From Bin80 sp026709335 (lineage in GTDB: Bacteria; Bacteroidota; Rhodothermia; Rhodothermales; Bin80), in the NCBI GenBank assembly GCA_965200825.1, contig OZ241385.1, forward strand, positions 124,001 to 188,000: a stretch of 64,000 nucleotides of DNA, given 5' to 3'. A program made the position numbers and the translations under genes. Under the pieces are notes generated by a model. That model worked only from the letters and a program-made list of their open reading frames with translations. It ran no database searches and was not told the DNA's origin. Of this stretch, positions 34,782-43,928 are shown one piece after another. Position 1 is the stretch's first letter. Each line of letters starts with the position of its first letter.

Positions 34782-35351
34782 ATGGCCATACGCCCGATTC
34801 GCCTGTATGGTGACCCTGTTCTTCGTCAGCGAACCAAACGTGTTGAATCTGTCGACGCCGAGTTGCGGACATTGATAGATGACATGATTGACACGATGCG
34901 TAACGCCGAAGGGATTGGCCTTGCCGCTCCGCAGATTGGACGTTTGGAACGCATCTTTGTAGTGGATGTCTCTCCCATGAAAGAAGAGATGGAAGAGGAG
35001 TTTCAAGATATTCTTCCTCAGCAGCCTATGGTATTGGTTAATCCTGAGCTCACATGGGAGTCAGAATTGGAAGAAAAATTTGAAGAGGGATGTCTGTCAA
35101 TCCCAGATCTTCGAGAGCTTGTAGTCCGACCGGAGTCGATAGAAATCGCGTATCAGGATGTAACGATGCAGAAACACTCCCATGCAGTTGGAGGAATTCT
35201 CGCACGTGTTTTTCAGCATGAATATGATCACCTAGAAGGAGTTCTATTTACAGATCACATCAGCCCCTTTCGACGTAGTCTTCTGAAGCGAAAGCTGACG
35301 GAAATCTCCCAAGGGGATATTCAGGTGAACTATCCAGTGCAATCGGTATAA
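34782..35351 (+). CDS. def: Peptide deformylase
   Basis: The enzyme removes the formyl group from nascent proteins, using a metal. The 189-residue product has the three signature motifs: GIGLAAPQIG, EGCLSIPDLRE (metal Cys) and QHEYDHLEGVLF (two His ligands and the catalytic Glu region). The length is normal. The start lies 5 nt after the DUF411 stop, so they are co-transcribed. Confidence 0.96.
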   Translation: MAIRPIRLYGDPVLRQRTKRVESVDAELRTLIDDMIDTMRNAEGIGLAAPQIGRLERIFVVDVSPMKEEMEEEFQDILPQQPMVLVNPELTWESELEEKFEEGCLSIPDLRELVVRPESIEIAYQDVTMQKHSHAVGGILARVFQHEYDHLEGVLFTDHISPFRRSLLKRKLTEISQGDIQVNYPVQSV

Positions 35352-35423
35352 ATGATTGGTCAGGTGTATAACCCCTGTGAGGGGTAGGATGAGAAATTCA
35401 ATGTTCAGAAATTGAGATTACCA

Positions 35424-36551
35424 ATGCAGTTTTTTCTGAAAAAGCAGGTTGTGACTGGGTTAGTTTGTATGGTGATTGGTCTGTCGGGTGTTACTTGTCC
35501 CGTAGGGATGGCCCAGACTCTCCCCGAAGTCCCAATTGTACTACCTACCGAGAATGACGCTCTTTTCCGGGGTGGGGGCCCGGAATTCTATATGAAGACT
35601 TATCGTCCGCCCCGTCCAAATGAGAGGCCTGACTGGACCGGAGGCCAGTATGGGTTTGTGCGGAATGTGCGACATACAAGTGAAGGTGTGATTTATAGCC
35701 GGTTTCATGAGGGAATTGATATTCGACCATTGCAGCGATCATCAAGGGGGGAACCATTGGATGAAGTTTCAACGATTGCAGACGGGCAAGTTGTGCATGT
35801 GAATAATGTAGAGGGGCGTTCAAACTATGGATTATATGTTGTTGTTGAGCACTGGTGGGGAGATTCGCCGTACTACAGCCTTTATGCCCATTTGAAGAGC
35901 ACTTCTGTAGAAGTTGGAGAAAATGTTGAGCAGGGGGCAGTCATTGGTATCATGGGTTATTCAGGCCGGGGAGTCAATCGTGACCGAGCACATTTACATC
36001 TGGAAATCAACCTTATGCTCAGTGAAGCCTTCAATTACTGGTATGATGATCATCTCGGAAAAACAGCTCCTAATTACCATAAACTGTATAATGGTCTCAA
36101 TTTAGTGGGAATAGATGTTGCAGGATTGTATTTGGAACTAAGAAAAAACCCGGATTTAACTATACCAGAATTCCTAAAACAAATGCCTCCTTCCTTTGAG
36201 GTTATAATTCCGGCAGGCCCCACACTGCCGGATATGCTATGGCGGTATCCATGGCTATGTGATGAACTCAAAGATTGGGCTCCCGAATATGGCCCTCCTA
36301 TTGAGCTTGGGAGTTCATGGAAAATCATTTTTGATGCTTCCGGATTGCCACTCAGCTTTGAACCATCTGACGAAGTCGTCGATGAGCCAAAGCTGAAAGT
36401 TCTTGAGAAATCAGTCGTGCCATATCAGTATCTTACAAATGGCTTGGTGCGGGGCAGGGGTAATGATTATTCCCTATCGAGAAGTGGCTTACGTCGTATT
36501 GACTTGATATCGCGTTCGATCGCAGATCTACATAACGTTGAGTGGGAGTGA
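35424..36551 (+). CDS. M23 family (LytM-type) metallopeptidase, secreted
   Basis: From the ATG at 35424 (MQFFLKKQVVTGLVCMVIGL) the product has 375 residues with a signal peptide. Zinc ligands fit the M23 pattern: FHEGIDI (His, Asp), then YAHLKS and HLHLEIN. It probably cleaves peptidoglycan cross-links in the periplasm. The last 150 residues form an unassigned C-terminal domain. A TTG at 35412 would lengthen the N-terminus by 4 residues. Confidence 0.88.
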   Translation: MQFFLKKQVVTGLVCMVIGLSGVTCPVGMAQTLPEVPIVLPTENDALFRGGGPEFYMKTYRPPRPNERPDWTGGQYGFVRNVRHTSEGVIYSRFHEGIDIRPLQRSSRGEPLDEVSTIADGQVVHVNNVEGRSNYGLYVVVEHWWGDSPYYSLYAHLKSTSVEVGENVEQGAVIGIMGYSGRGVNRDRAHLHLEINLMLSEAFNYWYDDHLGKTAPNYHKLYNGLNLVGIDVAGLYLELRKNPDLTIPEFLKQMPPSFEVIIPAGPTLPDMLWRYPWLCDELKDWAPEYGPPIELGSSWKIIFDASGLPLSFEPSDEVVDEPKLKVLEKSVVPYQYLTNGLVRGRGNDYSLSRSGLRRIDLISRSIADLHNVEWE

Positions 36552-36741
36552 GTGTATTGTGACAAGGAGCGTGGATGATTGATGAAAATTATGGGATTAT
36601 ATACGTAATTACGCAAATTATTTTCACAAATTTAACTTTGTTTTTTCTTTGGCTGACGGGGCTGGGGAGGCATGTTGAACAGCGTCTTTGCCAGTATGTC
36701 GGCTTTTGCCTCAATTTGATCTTTAATCCCGATTAAATATT

Positions 36742-38505
36742 ATGGGACGCTCCAAAAACAAGCAGCGTGAAATAGAACACTATACGCATCAGGGAAAAGA
36801 ACGTGTAAATAACCCACCTGTCGGTCTGGTTACTCCAGAAACTGATGGTGCCGAGGACAGGAAGACGTATAGTCATGATCCGCACATTGATCCAGAGCTT
36901 GAGTGGGCTGGCAAGAAAGAACGCACATCTTTCGAAATTCCTACGGTTTCACTTCATGTGCATGAGCGCATAGATCCCCACACGATTATTGATACTGTTC
37001 GGAAACGATCTGATGATAGTCAGCAGCTCTCTCTCTTTGATACCCCCGAAGAAAACCGACCGATTCGCCAAGCGATTGAGTTTTACAAACATCGCCAGAA
37101 TTGGACGAACAGGTTAATTGCGGGGGATAGTTTGTTGGTGATGAACAGTTTATTAGAGAAGGAAGGATTGGGAGGCAAAGTCCAAACCATTTATCTTGAT
37201 CCACCCTACGGGATTACCTATCGTTCAAATTTTCAGCCGTTTGTAAGCCAGCAAAGCCCAACTGGTGGAGATAAGGATTTAAATTTGACATCTGAGCCAG
37301 AGCAGATTCTGGCGTTTCGTGATACATGGGAATTAGGGATTCATTCCTATCTCACCTATCTTCGCGATCGTCTACTTTTAGCCAGAGATCTATTGCATGA
37401 AAGTGGAAGCTGTTTCGTGCAGATTGGTGATGAAAATGTCCACCGCGTTGGAATGATCTTGGATGAGATTTTTGGGGCTGAGAATCGAGTTGCAACCATC
37501 ACATATACTACTAAGAGCGGTAGTTCTGCAAACACTCTTCCTGAGGTCGCAGATTATCTTATTTGGTATGCTAAAGATATTCAAAAGATTAAATATAGAC
37601 AGTTATATGAGTCAATGGATCGCAAGGGTATAATTAAGTTACTCGGATGGACTGTAATGGTTGAGCTTCCAGACGGGACTCGTAGAAAACTCACGCAAGA
37701 AGAACGTTTTGACCCAGATCAACATTTGCCGCAAGGATCTCGAATATATGAATTACAAAAACTTAACTCTCAAGGTGCTTCCACGACTGGTAGATCAGAG
37801 CCATATGAGTGGAATGGACGAAAATTTCTTTGCCCTAAAAACACGCATTGGGCTATCTCTAATGACGGTTTGGATAGACTTGCAGCTCTTGGTCGGCTTG
37901 GTGCAGTAAAAGGTGAAAATGCTTGGTTACGATGGAAACGTTATGAAAATGAAGTACCTGGCAGGCGGATTAATAATGTATGGGCTCACCAAAGATCAGC
38001 AATAGGAAAACGCTATGTTGTTCAAACTGCACCCCAACCAATCCAACGTTGTATCTTAATGACGAGTGACCCAGGTGATATCGTGATTGATCTAACATGC
38101 GGCAGTGGAACGACTGCATTTGTGGCGGAGCAGTGGGGGAGGAGATGGATTAGTTGTGATACTTCACGCGTGGCTATTGCTGTAACAAGACAGCGTCTAC
38201 TTACTGCTGTTTATGACTACTATAAATTAGCTCACCTAGGTGAAGGTGTTGGAGCGGGGTTTAAATATAAAAGTGTTCAAACTGTATCACCTTCGATTTT
38301 AGGGTATGATGAGCCTCCCAATCAAACAATCTTGTATGATCAACCGCTTAAAGACAGTCGTAAGAGGCGCATTGCAGGCCCATTCACAGTAGAGGCAGTT
38401 CCCGCACCAACGGTGAAACCACTCACTGAAGTAGAGCCACAAAAATCCCCCCCCCCCCCCCAATTTTTCGATTTCCCGCACTGGAGAGACGCTACGTCAA
38501 AATGA
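36742..38505 (+). CDS. Type III-like DNA methyltransferase (Mod), 5' part ending at a poly-C frameshift
   Basis: The beta-class adenine methyltransferase has motif IV DPPYG (residues about 153-157) before motif I TCGSGTT (about 452). The target segments between include IGDENVHRVGMILDEIFG. The frame breaks just after a 15-C run (38447-38461) and ends at 38505 after SPPPPQFFDFPHWRDATSK. Downstream coding continues in another frame (38462-39307) with the usual C-terminal part of these proteins. With 14 or 17 C the whole would be one protein of about 855 residues. This form may be the OFF state of a phase-variable gene or an assembly error in the homopolymer. The partner Res gene follows at 39458. 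Confidence 0.9.
   Translation: MGRSKNKQREIEHYTHQGKERVNNPPVGLVTPETDGAEDRKTYSHDPHIDPELEWAGKKERTSFEIPTVSLHVHERIDPHTIIDTVRKRSDDSQQLSLFDTPEENRPIRQAIEFYKHRQNWTNRLIAGDSLLVMNSLLEKEGLGGKVQTIYLDPPYGITYRSNFQPFVSQQSPTGGDKDLNLTSEPEQILAFRDTWELGIHSYLTYLRDRLLLARDLLHESGSCFVQIGDENVHRVGMILDEIFGAENRVATITYTTKSGSSANTLPEVADYLIWYAKDIQKIKYRQLYESMDRKGIIKLLGWTVMVELPDGTRRKLTQEERFDPDQHLPQGSRIYELQKLNSQGASTTGRSEPYEWNGRKFLCPKNTHWAISNDGLDRLAALGRLGAVKGENAWLRWKRYENEVPGRRINNVWAHQRSAIGKRYVVQTAPQPIQRCILMTSDPGDIVIDLTCGSGTTAFVAEQWGRRWISCDTSRVAIAVTRQRLLTAVYDYYKLAHLGEGVGAGFKYKSVQTVSPSILGYDEPPNQTILYDQPLKDSRKRRIAGPFTVEAVPAPTVKPLTEVEPQKSPPPPQFFDFPHWRDATSK
38447..38461 (+). repeat. 15-base poly-C tract inside the methyltransferase gene
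   Basis: Fifteen C residues code for four prolines (SPPPPQ). The frame of the 3' part lies one base off, so a tract of 14 or 17 C restores it. Homopolymer slippage is the classic mechanism of phase-variable Mod genes. Confidence 0.95.
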
Positions 38506-39307
38506 CTGGCGTGATGAATTACTAAAAACAGGCGTACGCGGGAAGTCTGGCCAGAGAGTTTCTTTTGCAAGGTTGGAGCCCTTGCCAGCAATGCGGTATT
38601 TGCATGCCGAAGGCGAAACGCTTCCTACTAATCAAGAGGATGGAGAATCTACCTCTGAACGAGTTGTTGTATCGTTTGGACCAGATCATGCCCCGTTAGA
38701 ACAGCGTCAGGTTACACGGGCTATTGAGGAGGCACATGAACTCATTCCAAGCCCTACCATGATTATTTTTGCTGCATTTCAATTTGATCCCGAAGCATCT
38801 AAAGATATTGATGAACTCAAGTGGCCAGGTAGAACTCTGCTTAAAGCACAGATGAATGTTGATCTCTTGACTGATGACTTGAAAAGAAAACGTGCAAGTA
38901 ACGAGAGCTTCTGGTTGATTGGACAGCCAGATGTGGTACTTCAAAGACTTAGTGAAAACGATGACAAGGTGGAGTTTCAAATTTCTGTTCAAGGGTTTGA
39001 CTATTTCAATATGGAGACAGGTTTGATTGAGTCTGGTGGTTCTGATAAGATTGCGATGTGGATGTTGGATACAGATTATGATGGGCGAAGTTTGTTCCCG
39101 AGACAGGTATTCTTTCTCACAGACATGGGGGTAAAGGATATAGAAAAATTGCAGAGAAATCTCAAAGCAGAAGTTGAAGCGGATCTACTGAAAGCCTATG
39201 TCGGAACCCAGTCGATACCATTTAAGGCTGGTGACCATTGTCGCGCGGCCGTGAAAATTATAGACGATCGTGGTATTGAGAGTCTGAAAATTGTGGACTT
39301 GGATTAA
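38462..39307 (+). CDS. 3' continuation of the methyltransferase, out of frame with 5' part
   Basis: The frame is open from the poly-C tract (NFSISRTGETLRQNDWRDEL) to 39307 with no stop. It reads LKTGVRGKSGQRVSFARLEP and later FWLIGQPDVVLQ, VQGFDYFNMETGLIESGG, IAMWMLDTDYDGRSLFPRQV and RGIESLKIVDLD. These are typical of the C-terminal region of the Mod subunits that pair with this kind of Res protein. No good start exists apart from a TTG at 38573, so it is not an independent gene but the second half of the Mod gene. Confidence 0.8.
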   Translation, partial: NFSISRTGETLRQNDWRDELLKTGVRGKSGQRVSFARLEPLPAMRYLHAEGETLPTNQEDGESTSERVVVSFGPDHAPLEQRQVTRAIEEAHELIPSPTMIIFAAFQFDPEASKDIDELKWPGRTLLKAQMNVDLLTDDLKRKRASNESFWLIGQPDVVLQRLSENDDKVEFQISVQGFDYFNMETGLIESGGSDKIAMWMLDTDYDGRSLFPRQVFFLTDMGVKDIEKLQRNLKAEVEADLLKAYVGTQSIPFKAGDHCRAAVKIIDDRGIESLKIVDLD

Positions 39308-39457
39308 TGATAGGATCGTCTACGATAAAGATCATCGCTTTGCAATTTTGCATATCTGATACCCATATTTAACACCGTTTTGGGTTTGATTTTGCATAGT
39401 TCAGAGTATTCATCTATTCAATTGAAATCCAAGAACATTATCCAATCATAAGTCATT

Positions 39458-42265
39458 ATGGATAATTCTAAAATTCCCAAGCTCATCATTAACTCGCCCT
39501 ATCACGAGCCCAAGAAGCATTGGCATTATGATAGACAGAAGCAGCGTTTTTATGAAGTAGAAGGCCGGAGACCTGCGGGATTTGTGATCGCATCTGGAGA
39601 TTCCAAGGCATATGATGACCCTGGGATCTTTAAAGAAATTCCATTAGTGAAATCAATTCGTCCCAGAGTAAAAAAATGGCGAGATTCAGGATACCCAGGC
39701 GTAACCGGGATGACGAGAAGGTTATTGGAGTACTGGAATGACCCAGAGGAATTTGAGAATAGAAGATTTTTCTTTTGCCAGTTAGAAGCCGCAGAAACGC
39801 TCATCTGGTTGACGGAGGCCCCCGATAATGAAAGGGTTGGCATTGAAATTCCATCCGATGGTGGAATATTTGATCGGTGGTGTGCAAAGATGGCAACAGG
39901 CACAGGCAAGACAGTGGTGATGGCAATGACAATCGCATGGCATATCCTTAATAAGGTAACCTATCGGCAGGATCTTCGATTCTCAAAGAATATTTTGATC
40001 GTCGCTCCAGGTCTCACTGTTAAGAACAGATTATCGGTATTGAAGCCATCAGAGATGGGTAATTACTATGAAAGTTTCCGAGTAGTGCCGTCACACCTAA
40101 TGGAAAAAATGCGTCAAGGACTCATACTGATACGAAATTGGCATGCACTGAACTGGGAAACTGATGAACAGATTGCAAAAAAGAGGGGAGTAGATAAACG
40201 CGGATCACTCAGTGACGAGGCATACGTTCGTGAGGTACTTGGAGATATGTCAACGGCTCGGAATTTACTGGTCATTAACGATGAAGCACATCATGCATGG
40301 CGTATTCCACCAGGCTTAAAGGTGAAAAAAAGTGAGAAAAAACGTGTTGAAGAAGCTACAAAATGGATTGAAGGATTGGATAGAATCCACAAAACATGCG
40401 GAATTCAGAAGTGCTTTGACTTCTCAGCCACTCCTTTTGCTTCGTCAGGCAATCGGAATCGAGATGACAAACTATTTGATTGGGTAGTGAGTGATTTTGG
40501 ACTTAACGATGCTATTGAGTCTGGACTTGTAAAAACTCCTCGTGTCGTTATCAATGATGACGCGTTACCAGATGCTAAAACATTTAAGTCTCGATTATAC
40601 CACATCTATAATGATCCAGATGTTCAGAGTGAATTAAATAGACCCGCTAAACCAGAGGAACGATTACCCGATCTGGTCATTAATGGTTATTACGTACTTG
40701 GATATGATTGGCGTAAAACGGCCCGAGAATGGGAAAAACAACCTATCAAACATACTCCACCTGTGATGATTACTGTTGCCAATCGAACGGAAACGGCAGC
40801 GCGTATCAAGTATGCTTTTGATCACAGACATGTGGTCATTGATGAGTTATGTGATCTTGAACGTATTCTTCATATTGATTCTAAGGTTCTCAGCACAGCT
40901 GAAAGTTCAGAAGAACCTATCACCGAATTAGATCATTCATCTCTCCCTAAAAAATCCAAAGTACGTCGTACAAAAAAGGAGCAGGCAGAACTTCTACGGC
41001 AACAGGTGGATACAGTAGGGCAAGTAGGCAAGCCGGGAGAGCTCATTCAAAATGTTATTTCTGTTGGAATGTTATCCGAAGGGTGGGATGCCAAAACCGT
41101 AACTCATATCATGGGGCTAAGGGCATTTTCGAGCCAACTTCTTTGTGAGCAGGTGGTCGGGCGTGGATTACGTCGCACAACCTACGATGTGAATCCAGAT
41201 ACAGGCCTTTTTGAAGCAGAGTATGTGAATATTTTTGGGGTTCCATTTACGTTTCTTCCCCATGAAGATGCTGGGAACAATCCTCCTAAACCTCCTAAAC
41301 CTAAAACAACAATTGAAGTAGTTTCTGACCGGATAGATTTTGAAATATCCTGGCCAAATGTGATACGGGTTGAGCATACACTCAGCTCGCATCTGTCCGT
41401 AGACTTTGAAAAACTGAGTCCACTTGAATTGGATGTTTCCACGATTGCTCAAATCGTTGAAATTGCACCGATCATAGAAGGGAAGCCTAATTTAGATAGG
41501 ATCACGGAGATTGATTTGCATCGGTTAACGGACGGAGTACGAATGCAAAGAATCATTTTTGAAACCGCGAACAATGTTTATCAACAAGTTCTTACAAATT
41601 GGAAAGCAGATACCATGAAACTGATCGCTCAGTTGATACATCTGTCCGAAAAATTTATTAATCAAACGAATAAAATACAGATCGTTCATACTCCAGTGGG
41701 ACTCAGGAGTAATCGTTCGCGTCAACTGATAATCACCATTTGTATGTCCAGAGTGATACAGCATTTTTTGAGTGCAATTCGCTATGAAAATGCCGAGAAA
41801 CTGGAGTTGGTCTTTGATCATGATCGCCCCATTCTTTCAACTGCCGATATGAATACATGGTATACCACGAAGCCATGCAATCCCACCAAACGAAGTCATA
41901 TAAATTACTGTGTCTTTGATAGTACATGGGAAGCGGATGCGGCTAAAATATTAGACAGTAGATCTGAGGTCAAGGCATGGGTAAAAAATGATCATCTTGG
42001 TTTTGAAATTCTATATTCGTACAGAGGTGTCATTCGCAAGTATCGTCCAGACTTTATCGTGAGACTCACATCAGGCGATACATTAATTGTTGAAATAAAA
42101 GGGCAAGAAAATGAAGAGACGGATGCGAAAAACAAGTTTATGCAACAGTGGATAGAAGCTGTCAATGAGCATAGGGGGTTTGGGCACTGGTCATTTGCCG
42201 TTTCTCGTGAGCCTGGCCAACTTCATGAAATCCTCACAGAATTCAACCAGAACAACAATGACTAA
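39458..42265 (+). CDS. Type III-like restriction subunit (Res), DEAH helicase and PD-(D/E)xK nuclease
   Basis: This is the 935-residue ATP-dependent restriction subunit. The superfamily-2 helicase core has Walker A MATGTGKTVVMA (about 145), INDEAHH (about 274), FDFSATPF and the motif VI region LCEQVVGRGLRR. Near the C-terminus RPDFIVRLTSGDTLIVEIKG (about 863-880) fits a PD-(D/E)xK nuclease. It should act together with the methyltransferase upstream. It is intact, which raises the question of host protection when the Mod gene is out of frame. Confidence 0.93.
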   Translation: MDNSKIPKLIINSPYHEPKKHWHYDRQKQRFYEVEGRRPAGFVIASGDSKAYDDPGIFKEIPLVKSIRPRVKKWRDSGYPGVTGMTRRLLEYWNDPEEFENRRFFFCQLEAAETLIWLTEAPDNERVGIEIPSDGGIFDRWCAKMATGTGKTVVMAMTIAWHILNKVTYRQDLRFSKNILIVAPGLTVKNRLSVLKPSEMGNYYESFRVVPSHLMEKMRQGLILIRNWHALNWETDEQIAKKRGVDKRGSLSDEAYVREVLGDMSTARNLLVINDEAHHAWRIPPGLKVKKSEKKRVEEATKWIEGLDRIHKTCGIQKCFDFSATPFASSGNRNRDDKLFDWVVSDFGLNDAIESGLVKTPRVVINDDALPDAKTFKSRLYHIYNDPDVQSELNRPAKPEERLPDLVINGYYVLGYDWRKTAREWEKQPIKHTPPVMITVANRTETAARIKYAFDHRHVVIDELCDLERILHIDSKVLSTAESSEEPITELDHSSLPKKSKVRRTKKEQAELLRQQVDTVGQVGKPGELIQNVISVGMLSEGWDAKTVTHIMGLRAFSSQLLCEQVVGRGLRRTTYDVNPDTGLFEAEYVNIFGVPFTFLPHEDAGNNPPKPPKPKTTIEVVSDRIDFEISWPNVIRVEHTLSSHLSVDFEKLSPLELDVSTIAQIVEIAPIIEGKPNLDRITEIDLHRLTDGVRMQRIIFETANNVYQQVLTNWKADTMKLIAQLIHLSEKFINQTNKIQIVHTPVGLRSNRSRQLIITICMSRVIQHFLSAIRYENAEKLELVFDHDRPILSTADMNTWYTTKPCNPTKRSHINYCVFDSTWEADAAKILDSRSEVKAWVKNDHLGFEILYSYRGVIRKYRPDFIVRLTSGDTLIVEIKGQENEETDAKNKFMQQWIEAVNEHRGFGHWSFAVSREPGQLHEILTEFNQNNND

Positions 42266-42373
42266 TGGCTCAGTGAAAATCCTACAAGAAATAGGGCCAC
42301 GCACAAAATGATGGAGCATGAATTACTTTGCATAGCTTGTGGATCGGACTGTGGTTGCCGACCAGGATCACAT

Positions 42374-42616
42374 CTTGCGGTGTCGTCGTATGTCTTGGCA
42401 GAGGATACGCGAGAGAAGATAGACATCAAGCTCTTGAATGCCCAGATCGCCTTGATTGTGATGCGACAGCAGGAACTGCGGGCAAAGATTCAAAAGATCA
42501 TCATGGATCTTGAACGCCGATCCGGGTTGAACTCCATTGAGGCGTTGATTGAGAAGTTATGTCCAGAGGGCGTGGAGTTGGGTGAAGTAGGGTCAACGTA
42601 CAATGGATTATCCTGA
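42374..42616 (+). pseudogene. Fused relic of Type I HsdM C-terminus and HsdS N-terminus
   Basis: One frame reads LAVSSYVLAEDTREKIDIKL then LNAQIALIVMRQQELRAKI, which is the usual end of HsdM. It runs on into SIEALIEKLCPEGVELGEV, which is the usual start of HsdS, and stops at STYNGLS. The two are normally separate genes, so an in-frame fusion with loss of the HsdM body and of both HsdS recognition domains is implied. It lies about 110 nt after the Type III Res gene and about 120 nt before a transposase fragment. Confidence 0.7.
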
Positions 42617-42733
42617 CTTCGACGGTTCCTTTTTGCATAGAGGCTTCCAGGCAAGATTTCTGGAAAAACTGAACACTACAAATTCCCTTATTCAGGGAGG
42701 AATGAAGAAAATCAGGGCCGGGCAAAAACCAGA

Positions 42734-43267
42734 TCAGAAGATCTTTTCTTCTTTGAACAGTACGGTTTGGCGTTGGATTTTCAGACCGATTTCCTGATAG
42801 AAGCGCCCGCCCGCATCGGTGACTTTGGTGTTGCCCCGAAAGATATCCACCGAGGCCGGACGCCCCTCCGGATCGGTCATCAGTCCGTAGACCACCTGCT
42901 TCTTGCCTTTCTTTCCGTCCCGGTTATAGCCGTAGGCGGCAAACCTCATCTTCGCTCCTTCCACGTAACTGCTGCTCACATCATAGAGCACCATCCCTCC
43001 CTCGCTGAGATGCCGGCCAGCCAGCCAGCGCTCGATCTGCGCCTTGCGCGCAACCAACTCATCCATGGCATCATAGAGCTCATCCACACATTTGAGCGCC
43101 AGTTCTTCGTTGAGTGTATTGGGAGCCTTACGCGCATCCAGCATGGCACTGGTGGTCAGTTTGCTGGCAGGAGCCAGGACACGGGCCGCAATCATATCGA
43201 GAACCAGCCGGCGAAAGCGCAAATTCCGGGGCGCAATGAGCTCAGCCATCTTGAGTTGCTTCATCAA
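42734..43267 (-). pseudogene. IS1634-family transposase fragment
   Basis: The 178-residue frame matches the middle of IS1634 transposases: RRLVLDMIAARVLAPASKL, VDELYDAMDELVARKAQIE, RWLAGRHLSEGGMVLYDVSS, YVEGAKM and KKGKKQVVYGLMTDPEGRP. Both ends are missing (full proteins have about 500-560 residues). After DIFRGNT the sequence no longer looks like the family, so the fragment probably ends near 42825. No inverted repeats were found. Confidence 0.85.
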
Positions 43268-43294
43268 CCCCCATGTTGGTCTACAATAGAGTGA

Positions 43295-43928
43295 AAATTT
43301 GCCTTAAAACTATGCACATGCATGATTCAGTCAGATGAGAGCAGAAATCTTCAAAGGATCTTCAATCTATATGTTTGAAGAAATTCCATCTCGTAACAAG
43401 AAAAAATGGCCCTAAAAGTACGCTGAAAGCAGTTCAAATCGAAAACAAGCATTTTTCGGACGGACTTTATATATTTAGTCTCCACCTGGTGGAAAGACTC
43501 AATATATAGGATAGCAACCCGGCCTTTATGCCCGATAAGACGTTAGAGTCCAGATCGAGACAATGGGACTCTCATAAACGAGTTTGGCAATTGAACAGAC
43601 GCCCTCTCCTCCGTCTTTGAAATCTGCACAAAGCAGATGATCGCATCGTATAAATAGGAAAATCCAGTTATTGTTGACCCGATCAATCGCAGATTGGTGC
43701 AGAACGCACCCCTCAAAAATTTCAGGATTTTTGAAGACTGGAAGAGGTGCGTGTGAAACTTTTCTTTTTAAACGAATCCCCAATAATTGGATCAGTCAGT
43801 TGCCGTCTTGTAATTTCTGCAAAAAACTCTATTGCGGCCCGCTCTCTTGATGGGTATGGTATTTCCCCGGAAGATGGATTGATATTGAGGATGTGGTGCA
43901 ATTGCAATCCATATGGGTTTGCATTCAG
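43295..43928. other. Region without an intact gene; possible frameshifted relic on the minus strand
   Basis: Two overlapping minus-strand frames, 43907-43722 (LNINPSSGEIPYPSRERAAI) and 43783-43526 (ESPIVSIWTLTSYRA end), together look like one short gene broken by a frameshift near 43770. No family was recognised. The left half of the region has no coding signal. Confidence 0.35.

Noticed and set aside
35352..35380. Terminator between def and the M23 gene
   Set aside because: A short ACCCCT/AGGGGT hairpin is present but has no T-run.
38573..39307. Independent gene starting at TTG
   Set aside because: The frame is open back to the poly-C tract with family-like sequence, so it is the 3' part of the methyltransferase.
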